Source of the DNA: Pseudomonas sp. PA15(2017)
GTDB lineage: Bacteria; Pseudomonadota; Gammaproteobacteria; Pseudomonadales; Pseudomonadaceae
NCBI RefSeq assembly: GCF_001945395.1
Contig: NZ_MSXV01000023.1
Span: forward strand, 23,142-87,141
Direction of reading: 5' to 3'
Length of the DNA stretch: 64,000 nucleotides
The notes under the pieces are model-generated. The model was not told where the DNA came from, did not search any database, and was given only the letters and a program-made list of their open reading frames with translations. Positions 29,648-39,500 of the stretch are shown here, one piece after another. The position numbers and the translations under genes are program-made. Numbering within the stretch: the stretch's first letter is position 1; each line of letters opens with the position of its first letter.

Positions 29648-29779
29648 GGCTTTATTATCACACTGAGAGCCCCAGCTATCAGGGCTGAGTTGTCGGGAAG
29701 CGCACTGGTCAGGTACCCATCACCCAAGAAGTGACAACCACCAGAAACCGGGCTCAAGGCCCTTGGCAGTCGGGCGCAG

Positions 29780-29808
29780 AGTATAGACAGTTAGGTCGCT
29801 AATGACAA
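29780..29808 (-). promoter_or_regulatory. Sigma-70 promoter of sdhC
   Basis: On the minus strand, TTGTCA-N17-TATACT, close to consensus with ideal spacing. Transcription would start near 29773, giving a leader of about 125 nt before sdhC. It sits in the 363-bp divergent gap (29648-30010) between sdhC and gltA. Confidence 0.75.
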
Positions 29809-29923
29809 CGCGGATACCTCGACCTAATAGCGATTGCGTCAAGCCCGGAAATGGCGTAATAGGGCGCGCCCTTTTGTCGCAGGCAGGGCACTCAAGCCCT
29901 TCTATTGCCTGGGTTTTCGCAAA

Positions 29924-29951
29924 TTGACTTTCAGATTCATAACACTATAGT
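29924..29951 (+). promoter_or_regulatory. Sigma-70 promoter of gltA
   Basis: TTGACT-N16-TATAGT, near consensus, about 60 bp upstream of the gltA start. It faces away from the sdh promoter, with about 120 bp between the two -35 elements for shared regulators. Confidence 0.75.
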
Positions 29952-30010
29952 GATGCGGGCCCTGCGTGGGGGGCCGACTGATGATTCCAAGCATAACTAG
30001 GAGGCCACAC

Positions 30011-31282
30011 ATGGCTGACAAAAAAGCGCAGTTGATCATCGAGGGCGCAGCCCCCGTCGAGCTGCCCGTTTTATCCGGCACCGTTGGCCCAGATGTGATC
30101 GACGTGCGGAGCCTGACTGCCACGGGCAACTTCACCTTCGACCCCGGCTTCATGTCGACCGCCTCATGCGAGTCGAAGATCACCTACATTGATGGTGACA
30201 AGGGCGTACTGCTGCACCGCGGCTACCCCATCGAGCAACTGGCCGAGAAAGCCGACTACCTGGAGACCTGCTACCTGCTGCTCAACGGCGAACTGCCGGA
30301 CGAAGAGCAGAAGGCCCAGTTCGTCAGCACCATCAAGAACCACACCATGGTTCACGAACAACTGAAGACCTTCTTCAACGGTTTTCGTCGTGACGCCCAC
30401 CCGATGGCCATCATGTGTGGCGTGGTCGGCGCCCTCTCCGCCTTCTACCACGATTCCCTGGACATCAAGAACCCACAGCACCGCGACATTTCCGCGATGC
30501 GCCTGGTCGCCAAGATGCCGACCATCGCTGCCATGGTGTACAAGTACTCCAAGGGCGAGCCGATGATGTACCCGCGTAACGACCTGAACTACGCGGAAAA
30601 CTTCCTACACATGATGTTCAACACCCCGTGCGAGACCAAGCCGATCAGCCCCGTGCTGGCCAAGGCCATGGACCGCATCTTCATCCTGCACGCCGACCAC
30701 GAGCAGAACGCCTCCACTTCCACGGTGCGCCTGGCGGGCTCCTCGGGCGCCAACCCGTTCGCCTGTATCGCTGCCGGTATCGCCGCACTCTGGGGCCCGG
30801 CCCACGGCGGTGCGAACGAAGCCGTACTGGCCATGCTGGACGAAATCGGCGACGTGTCGAACATCGACACCTTCATCGCCAAGGCCAAGGACAAGGACGA
30901 TCCGTTCAAGCTCATGGGCTTCGGTCACCGCGTCTACAAGAACTTCGATCCACGCGCCCAGGTCATGAAGCAGACCTGCGACGAAGTGCTGGCCGAGCTG
31001 GGCATCAACGACCCGCAGCTGGAACTGGCCATGAAGCTCGACGAGATCGCCCGTAACGATCCGTACTTCAAAGAGCGCAACCTGTATCCGAACGTCGACT
31101 TCTACTCGGGGATCATCCTCAAGGCGATCGGCATTCCAACCAGCATGTTCACCGTGATCTTCGCCCTGGCGCGTACCGTCGGTTGGATCTCGCATTGGAA
31201 GGAAATGCTCTCCGGCCCGTACAAGATCGGCCGCCCGCGTCAGCTGTACACCGGCCCGACCCAGCGCGACATCAAGAAGTAA
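30011..31282 (+). CDS. gltA: Citrate synthase
   Basis: This 423-aa hexameric type II citrate synthase condenses oxaloacetate and acetyl-CoA. The start is the ATG behind a perfect AGGAGG, which excludes an earlier in-frame ATG at 29966. Active-site pieces seen are [20 protein letters not shown] in parts (His in ADHEQNAS, about 230), [11 protein letters not shown] (about 265; catalytic His) and [14 protein letters not shown] (about 305), with a catalytic Asp in NVDFYSG (about 364). It is a single gene with its own promoter and terminator. Confidence 0.97.
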   Translation: MADKKAQLIIEGAAPVELPVLSGTVGPDVIDVRSLTATGNFTFDPGFMSTASCESKITYIDGDKGVLLHRGYPIEQLAEKADYLETCYLLLNGELPDEEQKAQFVSTIKNHTMVHEQLKTFFNGFRRDAHPMAIMCGVVGALSAFYHDSLDIKNPQHRDISAMRLVAKMPTIAAMVYKYSKGEPMMYPRNDLNYAENFLHMMFNTPCETKPISPVLAKAMDRIFILHADHEQNASTSTVRLAGSSGANPFACIAAGIAALWGPAHGGANEAVLAMLDEIGDVSNIDTFIAKAKDKDDPFKLMGFGHRVYKNFDPRAQVMKQTCDEVLAELGINDPQLELAMKLDEIARNDPYFKERNLYPNVDFYSGIILKAIGIPTSMFTVIFALARTVGWISHWKEMLSGPYKIGRPRQLYTGPTQRDIKK

Positions 31283-31311
31283 GCTTCTTGCCCTGAGCCC
31301 GCTGTGACAAG

Positions 31312-31342
31312 AAAGCCCATATCCACGGATATGGGCTTTTTC
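31312..31342 (+). terminator. Terminator of gltA
   Basis: AAAGCCCATATCC and its complement form a 13-bp stem around ACG, followed by a T-run, 30 bp past the stop. Confidence 0.9.
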
Positions 31343-31402
31343 GTTTCTGTCCCTGCCGCTCAGGCTTTATCATGGCGCCCTGTATCCACAGCCGGGCCGT
31401 TC

Positions 31403-31795
31403 ATGAAATTCGCCATCGCCCTGTTTTCACCGCCTTCGGCGCCCTCTTCCCGCCGTGCCCTGCGCTTTGCAGAAGCGGCGCTGAACGGTGGCCACCAGAT
31501 CGTGCGCCTGTTCTTCTACGCCGATGGCGTGCACAGCGCCTCGGGCACTGTCGTCAGCCCTCAGGATGAAACCGACGTCGCCCGTCAGTGGCGCGAATTC
31601 GTTGTCAGCAACGGGCTCGACGGCGTGGTGTGCATCGCCGCCGCCCTGCGTCGTGGCGTGCTCGACGCCCAGGAAGCGCGCCGCTACGAGCGCGAGGCGG
31701 CCAACCTGCCCGCACCCTGGGTACTGTCCGGTTTGGGCCAGCTGCACGAAGCGGCTCAAGAAGCTGACCGGCTGATCTACTTTGGAGGTGACTGA
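31403..31795 (+). CDS. tusD: Sulfurtransferase TusD
   Basis: This 130-aa DsrE-fold subunit of the TusBCD hexamer relays persulfide sulfur from TusA to TusE for 2-thiouridine formation in tRNA. It starts with MKFAIALFSPP and has the DsrE sequence RRALRFAEAALNGGHQIVRLFFYADGV in segments, and the reactive Cys in VVCIAAALRRGV (about residue 78). The start was chosen at the conserved MKFA rather than an earlier ATG. It is the first gene of tusDCBE-ybiB. Confidence 0.93.
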   Translation: MKFAIALFSPPSAPSSRRALRFAEAALNGGHQIVRLFFYADGVHSASGTVVSPQDETDVARQWREFVVSNGLDGVVCIAAALRRGVLDAQEARRYEREAANLPAPWVLSGLGQLHEAAQEADRLIYFGGD

Positions 31796-31796
31796 G

Positions 31797-32150
31797 ATGA
31801 GTCAATCCCTGCTGATCATCAGCCGCCAGGCGCCCTGGAACGGCACTGGCGCCCGCGAAGCCCTGGATATCGCCCTGGCCGGTGGCGCCTTCGACCTGCC
31901 CATCGGCCTGCTGTTTCTCGATGACGGCGTGCTGCAGCTGGCCACCAGGCAAGCGCCCCAGGCCGTACAGCAGAAAGACCTCACCGCCAACCTGCAGGCC
32001 CTGCCGATGTTCGGCGTCGAAGCACTGTATGCCTGCGCCCACAGCCTGGCACAGCGCGGCCTGAGCGACACCTCGCTGGCCGTCGAACGCCTGGACACCG
32101 ACGGCCTGCGTGCCCTTATCGACCGCTACGACCAGGTGATCACGCTGTGA
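31797..32150 (+). CDS. tusC: Sulfurtransferase complex subunit TusC
   Basis: This 117-aa protein has a DsrE-like fold. Its N-terminus SLLIISRQAPWNGTGAREALD matches TusC/DsrF proteins. It is a structural partner in the TusBCD hexamer. It starts behind GGAGGTGACTGAG, immediately after tusD, and its end overlaps tusB by four bases. Confidence 0.93.
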   Translation: MSQSLLIISRQAPWNGTGAREALDIALAGGAFDLPIGLLFLDDGVLQLATRQAPQAVQQKDLTANLQALPMFGVEALYACAHSLAQRGLSDTSLAVERLDTDGLRALIDRYDQVITL

Positions 32151-32446
32151 CGAAGACCCTGCACGTACTCTCCAGCTCGCCGTTCAGCAATGACCGGCTG
32201 AGCAGCTGCCTGCGCCTGCTCGGTAGCGGTGACGGCCTGTTGCTGTGTGGCGACGCCACTTACGCGGCACAGCCCGGCACCCCGCACGGCGAAGCGCTGG
32301 TAGCGCTGCAAGGCGTCGCGCTGTATGCCCTGGCCGAAGACATCCAGGCCCGCGGCCTGCAGCCTGGTGCCGGCATCGAACAGATCGACTATCCGGGTTT
32401 CGTCGCTCTCGCCTGCCGTTTCAGCAAGGTGAACACCTGGTTATGA
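32147..32446 (+). CDS. tusB: Sulfurtransferase complex subunit TusB
   Basis: This 99-aa protein of the DsrH family starts with TKTLHVLSSSPFS and ends with the typical basic/aromatic KVNTWL. It completes the TusBCD relay. The start is the GTG in a GTGA overlap with tusC, read as initiator Met, and its own stop overlaps the tusE ATG. Confidence 0.92.
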   Translation: MTKTLHVLSSSPFSNDRLSSCLRLLGSGDGLLLCGDATYAAQPGTPHGEALVALQGVALYALAEDIQARGLQPGAGIEQIDYPGFVALACRFSKVNTWL

Positions 32447-32778
32447 GCAATCTGATCATCAGCGAGCACGCCATCGCACTGGACAAGGACGGCTACCTGC
32501 TCGATCTGCAGGACTGGTCCGCCGAGGTCGCCGCCGCGCTGGCCATGCGTGAGGGCCTGGCGTTGAGCGCCGAGCACTGGGAAATCCTCCACCTGCTGCG
32601 CGCCTTCCATGACGAATTCCAGCTGTCGCCGGCCAACCGCCCGCTGATCAAGTACGTCGCCCTCAAGCTGGGGCCGGACAAGGGCAACAGCCTGCACCTC
32701 AATCGCCTGTTCAATGGCGCACCCGCCAAACTCGCCGCCAAGCTGGCGGGCCTGCCCAAGCCGACCAATTGCCTATGA
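32443..32778 (+). CDS. tusE: Sulfur relay protein TusE
   Basis: This 111-aa DsrC-family protein accepts sulfur from TusBCD and hands it to MnmA for tRNA thiolation. It has DKDGYLLDLQDW, EHWEILHLLRAFH and the C-terminal LAGLPKPTNCL with the invariant penultimate Cys that carries the persulfide. Its stop overlaps the ybiB start (ATGA). Confidence 0.95.
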   Translation: MSNLIISEHAIALDKDGYLLDLQDWSAEVAAALAMREGLALSAEHWEILHLLRAFHDEFQLSPANRPLIKYVALKLGPDKGNSLHLNRLFNGAPAKLAAKLAGLPKPTNCL

Positions 32779-33770
32779 ACCTGATCACCCCCGAAGAACA
32801 CCCGTTCGCCGCCTTCGTGCGCATGCTCGGCAAGGGCAAGCGCGGTGCGCGCAACCTGACCCGCGAAGAAGCCCGCGATGCCATGGGCATGATCCTCGAC
32901 GGCAAGGTCGAGGACGCCCAGCTCGGCGCCTTTCTGATGCTGCTGCGCCACAAGGAAGAAAGCGCCGAGGAAATGGCCGGTTTCACCGAAGCGGTGCGTG
33001 CCCGCCTGGCTGCACCCGCCATCCAGGTCGACTTCGACTGGCCGACCTACGCCGGCAAGAAGCGTCACCTGCCCTGGTTCCTGCTCGCGGCAAAGGCGCT
33101 GGCGAGTAGCGGTCTGCGCATCTTCATGCACGGCGGCGGTGCGCACACCGCCGGGCGCCTGTACAGCGAGCAATTGCTCGGTGACCTGGATGTTGCGCTG
33201 TGCCGCAATTGGGACGAGGTTTCGCGCAATCTGGACAACAGTAATCTAGCCTTCATGCCGCTGGGCGACTGGATGCCCGCCCTGCAACGCATGATCGACC
33301 TGCGTAACGTGCTGGGCCTGCGCTCACCGATCCACTCGCTGGCGCGCATTCTCAACCCGCTGGCGGCGCGTTGCGGCCTGCAGAGCATCTTCCACCCCGG
33401 TTATCAGGCCGTGCACCGCGAGGCCAGCCAGTTGCTCGGCGACCACGCCATCGTGGTCAAGGGTGACGGCGGCGAGATCGAGTTGAACCCGGATGCCGTC
33501 TGCCATCTGTATGGCACCGAGCACGGCGAGAACTGGGATGAAGACTGGCCGATGCTTTCCGAGCGCCGCCACGTCAAACCCGAGCGTCTCGACCCGGCTC
33601 ACCTGCAAGCCGTGTGGCGCGGCGAAGCCGCAGATGCCTACGGCCAGTTGGCGATCATCGCCACCATGGCGCTGGCCCTGCGCGGACTGGGCCTGAGCCG
33701 AGAAGCCGCGTTCGCCGAGGCGGAAAAACGCTGGCAGGCGCGTCATCTATCGAAACAGCCGATTCGTTGA
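32775..33770 (+). CDS. ybiB: YbiB-like protein of the glycosyltransferase family 3 (TrpD2)
   Basis: This 331-aa protein resembles anthranilate phosphoribosyltransferase (TrpD) but belongs to the YbiB/TrpD2 group, which binds nucleic acid rather than making tryptophan. It contains TREEARDAMGMILDGKVEDAQLGAFLMLLR, seen in segments, a FMHGGGAHTAGRLYSEQLL loop, and GLRSPIHSLARILNPL. Basic patches at both ends fit nucleic-acid binding. It is coupled to tusE by an ATGA overlap, which suggests a role near tRNA or RNA metabolism. Confidence 0.88.
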   Translation: MNLITPEEHPFAAFVRMLGKGKRGARNLTREEARDAMGMILDGKVEDAQLGAFLMLLRHKEESAEEMAGFTEAVRARLAAPAIQVDFDWPTYAGKKRHLPWFLLAAKALASSGLRIFMHGGGAHTAGRLYSEQLLGDLDVALCRNWDEVSRNLDNSNLAFMPLGDWMPALQRMIDLRNVLGLRSPIHSLARILNPLAARCGLQSIFHPGYQAVHREASQLLGDHAIVVKGDGGEIELNPDAVCHLYGTEHGENWDEDWPMLSERRHVKPERLDPAHLQAVWRGEAADAYGQLAIIATMALALRGLGLSREAAFAEAEKRWQARHLSKQPIR

Positions 33771-33824
33771 ACCCGGTTTTTACGGCCTGGGTCGATAGCT
33801 GACTGGGTAGACTCCAGGCATCGG

Positions 33825-33965
33825 ACAGACCGTTGAAAGACGTAGCCGAGGCAGCCGATGCGAGGCGAAAACAGGCGAAAAAGCGGAGCTTACTGCTGTA
33901 AATGAGCATTTTTAGCCTGTTTTCAACGAAGCAGCGGCAACGCAGGTAGTTTTTCAACAGTCTGT
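33825..33965. repeat. Long imperfect palindrome, about 141 bp
   Basis: The left arm (33825-33876) and right arm (33915-33965) are inverted copies of one another with about a dozen mismatches. The inner part continues the pairing (AGGCGAAAAAGC against GCATTTTTAGCCT). It fills the 218-bp gap between ybiB and the reductase gene and has the look of a MITE-like or large REP-type element. It may form a hairpin in RNA from either strand. Confidence 0.75.
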
Positions 33966-33988
33966 TAGCTGACAAGGGAGTAAAGAAC

Positions 33989-34990
33989 ATGGGCTTGTTG
34001 ATCGAAGGCCAATGGCACGACCAGTGGTACGACACCGGCGCGGGCGGGCGCTTCAAGCGCGAGAATGCCCAGCGCCGCAACTGGATTACCGCAGACGGCG
34101 CGGCCGGACCATCCGGCGAAGGTGGCTTTGCCGCCGACGCCGGCCGCTATCATCTCTATGTATCGCTGGCCTGCCCCTGGGCGCACCGCACCCTGATTCT
34201 GCGTACCCTCAAGGGCCTCGAGCCGCTGATCGAGGTTTCGGTGGTCAGTTGGCTGATGCGCGAGAACGGCTGGACCTTCGACCCGGAACACGGCTCCAGC
34301 GGCGACGCCCTGGACGGTTTCGCCTTCCTGCACCAGCGCTACACGGAGGACGATGCGCAATACACCGGTCGGGTCACCGTGCCGCTGCTGTGGGACAAGC
34401 AACAGCGGCGCATCGTCAGCAACGAGTCGGCGGAAATCATCCGTATGTTCAACTCGGCGTTCGACGGCATCACCGGCAACCGCCTGGACTTCTACCCCGA
34501 GCCTCTGCGCGGCGAAATCGATGCGCTCAATGGGCGTATCTACCCGGCAGTGAACAATGGCGTTTATCGCGCCGGTTTCGCCACCACCCAGGCGGCTTAC
34601 GAAGAAGCCTTCGACGAACTGTTCGCGGAGCTGTCGGTGCTGGAAACCCGCCTGGGGCAATCGCGCTATCTGACTGGCGAGTACCTGACCGAAGCCGACT
34701 GGCGACTGTTCACCACCCTGGTGCGCTTCGACGCTGTCTATCACGGCCACTTCAAGTGCAACCTGCGGCGCATCGCCGATTACCCGAACCTCAGCAACTG
34801 GCTGCGCGAGCTCTATCAGTGGCCGGGCGTGGCGGCGACCGTTGACATGTGGCACATCCAGCACCACTACTACGCCAGTCACCAGACCATCAACCCTACC
34901 GGCATCGTGCCCAAGGGCCCGGCGCTGGACTTCGACACGGCCCACGATCGTCAGCGCCTAGCGGGCAAAGGCGTGTATCGTCACACTTGA
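33989..34990 (+). CDS. yqjG: Glutathionyl-hydroquinone reductase (Xi-class GST)
   Basis: This 333-aa enzyme reduces glutathionyl-hydroquinones using glutathione. It shows FKRENAQRRNWIT, the catalytic LACPWAHRTLILRTLKGLE (Cys near residue 56), the glutathione-binding PLLWDKQQRRIVSNESAEIIRMFN in segments, and the C-terminal helical domain ending in NPTGIVPKGP. The length matches ECM4/YqjG proteins. It is a single gene starting behind AAGGGAG. Confidence 0.95.
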   Translation: MGLLIEGQWHDQWYDTGAGGRFKRENAQRRNWITADGAAGPSGEGGFAADAGRYHLYVSLACPWAHRTLILRTLKGLEPLIEVSVVSWLMRENGWTFDPEHGSSGDALDGFAFLHQRYTEDDAQYTGRVTVPLLWDKQQRRIVSNESAEIIRMFNSAFDGITGNRLDFYPEPLRGEIDALNGRIYPAVNNGVYRAGFATTQAAYEEAFDELFAELSVLETRLGQSRYLTGEYLTEADWRLFTTLVRFDAVYHGHFKCNLRRIADYPNLSNWLRELYQWPGVAATVDMWHIQHHYYASHQTINPTGIVPKGPALDFDTAHDRQRLAGKGVYRHT

Positions 34991-34998
34991 GCGAAGAC

Positions 34999-35126
34999 GT
35001 AGCCCGGGTCGAGCGAAGCAACACCCGGGAGCGGTGGACCCAAAAAACGTCGGCTACGCGCCCCGTTCCACCCTACGAGTTACGCACCAATGATCCCGGG
35101 TTACGCGTGCGGCTAACCCGGGCTAC
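34999..35126. repeat. REP pair between yqjG and opmB
   Basis: Outer arms GTAGCCCGGGT and ACCCGGGCTAC are exact inverted copies. The left unit also contains GAGCGAAGCAACACCCGGG, the form common in Pseudomonas intergenic repeats. It lies between two convergent genes, a usual place for such elements. Confidence 0.8.
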
Positions 35127-35135
35127 GAATCGTGG

Positions 35136-36599
35136 TTATTCGTCGCCGTCTTCAAGCTGCTGCACATCCCAACCACCGCCCAGAGCGGCGATCAGCTGCA
35201 CGCTGGCGGTCAGGCGACTGCCCAGCAGCGTCAGGGCGCTACGCTCGTTGCTCAGGGCGGTGGCCTGTACGTTGACCACGCTGTTGTAGTCCACGGTGCC
35301 GGCACGGTACTGGTTCTCGATCAAACGCAGCGACTCGCGCGCCGCCTCCAGCGCCTGATCCTGCACCTCGGCCTCGCGGCCCAGCTCACGTTGCTGGACC
35401 AGGTAATCCTCGACCTCGCGGAAGCTGTCCAACACCGCCTGGCGGTACTGGGCGACGGTCTGGTCATAGGCCGCCTCGACTCGCTCGCTTTCAGCGCTGC
35501 GCCGGCCACCGTCGAACAGGGTCAGGGCCAGTTGCGGGCCCACCGACCAGAAGCGATTGGGCAGGTTGATCCAGTCTGCGAAGCTGCTACCGCGATAGCC
35601 GCCGGTAGCGGACAGGGTCAGGTCAGGAAACCAGGCGGCCTTGGCCACGCCGATTTCGGCGTTGGCGGCGATCACCCGGCGCTCGGCAGCCGCGACATCA
35701 GGGCGGCGCTCGAGCAACTGCGAGGGCACGCTGGCCGGCACGTCAGGCAGGCCTGGCAGGGTTTCACGGCGGGCGATGCTGACCTCGCTGGGCGGCACAC
35801 CGATCAGTACGGCGATGGCGTGTTCGAGTTGCGCGCGCTGCCACTGCAGGTCGATGGCCTGGGCTTCGGTACTACGCAGCTGAGTCAGCGCCTGGGCGAC
35901 GTCGGAACGCGGCACGATGCCGGCGCGGTATTGGTTCTCGGTCAGGCGCAACGAACGTTGATAGGCCGTCACGGTGGCGTCGAGCAGGCGCTGCTGCTCA
36001 TCCAGCACGCGCAATTGCAGATAGCTCTGCACCAGTTCGGACTGCAGGCTCAGGCGTACGGCGGCCAGGTCGGCGGCGCTGGCTTCGAACGCCGCGCGAC
36101 TGGACTCCAGGCTGCGGCGCAGCTTGCCCCACACATCCAGCTCCCAGCTGGCGTTGAGGCTCAGGTCATAACTCTTGCTGATGCTCGACGAGTTGCCACC
36201 GCCAATGGCGATGCCATCGGCCGTGCGCAATGTGCTGTCGCCACCGCCCTGCCCGGCGCGGGTCATGCCGGCACTGCTCGACAGGGTCGGAAAGAATGCC
36301 GCACGGCCGCTGCGCAGCAAGGCGCGGGCCTGCCGGTACTGGGCCTCCGAGGCGGCCAGGTTCTGGTTGGAAACGTTGAGGCGACCGACCAGGGCATTGA
36401 GCTCGCCGTCGCTGTACAGCTCCCACCAGGCACCGCGTGCCAGGGCGTCGGCCGGCACGGCGGCCTTCCAACCTTCGGCCTGCTTGAAGGCCACTGGCGT
36501 GTTGGTCTCCGGGCGCTGGTAATCAGGGCCGATGGCACAACCGGCCAGGGCGATGCTGAGCGCCAGCAGACAGAGGGTTCGACGGGGAGCGACAGTCAT
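35136..36599 (-). CDS. opmB: Outer-membrane efflux channel, OpmB/OprM type
   Basis: This 487-aa TolC-family lipoprotein has the signal TLCLLALSIALAGC with Cys at about residue 22, then the two duplicated outer-membrane-factor repeats (VRLSLQSELVQSYLQLR; RDSFREVEDYLVQQ-type segments). It forms the exit duct for the MuxABC pump. Its start overlaps the muxC stop (ATGA), making it the last gene of muxABC-opmB. Confidence 0.93.
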   Translation of the reverse strand: MTVAPRRTLCLLALSIALAGCAIGPDYQRPETNTPVAFKQAEGWKAAVPADALARGAWWELYSDGELNALVGRLNVSNQNLAASEAQYRQARALLRSGRAAFFPTLSSSAGMTRAGQGGGDSTLRTADGIAIGGGNSSSISKSYDLSLNASWELDVWGKLRRSLESSRAAFEASAADLAAVRLSLQSELVQSYLQLRVLDEQQRLLDATVTAYQRSLRLTENQYRAGIVPRSDVAQALTQLRSTEAQAIDLQWQRAQLEHAIAVLIGVPPSEVSIARRETLPGLPDVPASVPSQLLERRPDVAAAERRVIAANAEIGVAKAAWFPDLTLSATGGYRGSSFADWINLPNRFWSVGPQLALTLFDGGRRSAESERVEAAYDQTVAQYRQAVLDSFREVEDYLVQQRELGREAEVQDQALEAARESLRLIENQYRAGTVDYNSVVNVQATALSNERSALTLLGSRLTASVQLIAALGGGWDVQQLEDGDE

Positions 36600-39500
36600 A
36601 GAGGCGTTTCCAGAGCGGCATCGGTACGCACGCCACGCCAGCGGTTGACCCGGTGGCGCAGGCGGTCGAGATAGAGGTAGACCACCGGAGTGGTGTAAAG
36701 CGTGAGGATCTGGCTGAGAATCAGCCCGCCGACGATGGTGATACCCAGCGGCTGGCGCATCTCCGAGCCTTCGGCACTACCGAGCATCAGCGGCAAGGCG
36801 CCGAGCAGCGCCGCCAGAGTGGTCATCATGATCGGCCGGAAGCGCAGCAGGCAGGCGCGACGAATCGACTCGGCCGGGCTCAGGTGCTCGTTGCGCTCGA
36901 GCTGCAGGGCCAGGTCGATCATCAGAATGGCGTTTTTCTTCACCACCCCGATCAACAGGAACAGCCCCAACAGCGAAATCAGGCTGAACTCGGTGTTGAG
37001 CAGTTGCAGTGCCAGCAGCGCGCCAACACCCGCCGACGGCAGCGTGGAGAGGATGGTCAGCGGGTGCACGTAGCTCTCGTAGAGCACGCCGAGCACGATA
37101 TACACCACCACCAGCGACATCAGGATCATCCACGGCTGGTTGTCCTGGGTCTTCTGGAACGCTGCGCCAGTACCGCCCAGGGTACCCTGCACCTCGGTGG
37201 GCAGCGCGATGCGCGCCACGGCCAGGTTGATGGCCCGGGTCGCCTGGTCGAGGCTGACGCCTTCGGCCAGGGAGAAGCCAATGTTCTCCACGGCGAATTG
37301 GCCCTGGTGGCTGATGCGGTCATCCTCCAGGCTGTTCTCCCAATGGGCAATGGCCGATAGCGGCACCCGCGCGCCATCGGCGGTGATCAGCTGGATTTGC
37401 CGCAGCGCTTCGGGGCTCTGGGCATAGCGCGGGTTGATTTCCATGACCACGCTGTACTGGTTGAGGCTGTCGTAGATGGTGGAGATCTGCCGCTGGCTGA
37501 ACGCGTTGTTGAGCACGCCGGTCACCAGGCTCATGTCCACGCCGAGGCGCTTGGCCTCGTCACGGTCGACCACCAGGCGAATCTGCGGTGCGCCGCCGTC
37601 TTCGGTGGCGTCGATATCAGTCAGTTCGGGGAGCGCGCGCAGCGCTTCACGCACCTTAGGTAGCCATTCGCGCAGGGCGTCCAGGTCACCGGACATCAGC
37701 ATGTACTCGTTTTCCGAGCTGCGCCCCTGGCGGCCGCCGACCTGCAGATCCTGGTCAGGCATCAGGAACATCCGCCCACCGGGAATCTTCGGCACGTCCT
37801 TGCGCAGGCGGTCGATCACCTGCTGGGCCGACATGTCACGCTCGGCGATGGGCTTGAGACGCACGATGACGATGGCGTTGTTGATGCCACTGCTGCCGCC
37901 AATGAAGCCCGCCACGCTCTCCACCGCCGGGTCGGCGAGGATCGCCCGCCGGTAGGCTTCCATCTTCGGCTGCATGACCTGGAACGACAGACCGTTGTCA
38001 CCGCGAATGAAGCCCATCAATTGGCCGGTGTCCTGCTGGGGCATGAAGGTCTTGGGAACGATGACGAACAGGAACACGTTCAGGGCGATGGTGGCGAACA
38101 GGCTGATCAGCATCAGCAGCGAGTGGCGCAGTGCCCAGTCCAGGCTACGTTCATAGCCGCGCACGATGTGTGCGCCAATACGCTCCAGGCGTCCTGGCTC
38201 GCGGTCCTGCTCCTTGGGCTCGGGTTTGAGCCAGCGGGCGCAGAGCATCGGCGTGAGGGTCAGCGATACCAGCAGGGAAATGACGATGGCCACCGCCAGG
38301 GTGATGGAGAACTCGCGGAACAAGCGCTCCACCAGCCCGCCCATGAACAAGATGGAAAGAAACACCGCCACCAGCGAGACGTTCATCGACAGCAGCGTGA
38401 AGCCCACCTCGCGGGCGCCCTTGAAGGCGGCAGCCATCGGCGTTTCACCGGCCTCGATATGCCGGGAAATGTTCTCCAGCACCACGATGGCGTCGTCCAC
38501 CACCAGGCCGGTGGCGATGATCAGCGCCATCAGTGACAGGTTGTTCAGCGAAAAGCCCAGCAGGTACATGGCGGCGAACGAACCGACCAGCGATACCGGC
38601 ACCGCCAGGGCGGGAATCAGCGCCGCGCGCCAGCGACGCAGAAAGGCGAACACCACCAGAATCACCAGGCCCACGGCGATCAGCAGGGTGTGCTCGGCCT
38701 CCTTGAGGGTGGCGCGAATCACCGGCGAGCGGTCCATGGCCACTTCCAGGTTGGCACTGGCCGGGATCACCCCACGCAGCTCGGGCAGCAACGCGCGGAT
38801 GCCGGCGACGGTCTCGATGATGTTCGCCCCGCTCTGCCGGTTAACCACCACCAGCACCGCCTGCCTGTCGTTGTAGAAGCCGCTGTTGTAGCGGTCCTGC
38901 ACGCCATCGGTGACCTGGGCGACATCGCCCAGGCGAATCGCCGCGCCGTTCTGGTAGCGGATGATCATCGGCACGTAGTCGGCGGCGCGTTCCAGCTGAT
39001 CGCTGGCCTGTACCTGCCAATGACGCTCGGCGTCCTCGACCGCGCCCTTGGGGCGCTTGGCGTTGGCGGCGGCGATGGTCGCACGCACGTCGTCCAGCGC
39101 CAGGCCGTACTGATCGAGCAGGCGCGGCTCCAGGGCCACGCGCACGGCCGGCAGCGAACTGCCACCGATCTGCACTTCACCGACGCCGGTGACCTGGGAC
39201 AGTTTCTGGCCGACGATGGTCGAGGCCACGTCGTACAGCTGGCCCTTGTCGAGCACGCTGGAGGTCAACGACAGCACCATGATCGGTGCCTGGGACGGGT
39301 TGATCTTGCGGTACGTCGGCATGCTGCGCATGCCACTGGGCAGCAGCTCGCGCGACGCGTTGATGGCCGCCTGCACCTCGCGCGCCGCGGCATTGATGTC
39401 ACGGTCCAGATCGAACTCGATCATGATCCGCGTGCTGCCCTGGCTGCTGTTGCTGTTCATCTGGCTGACGCCGGCGATGGCGCCCAGCGAGCGCTCCAGC

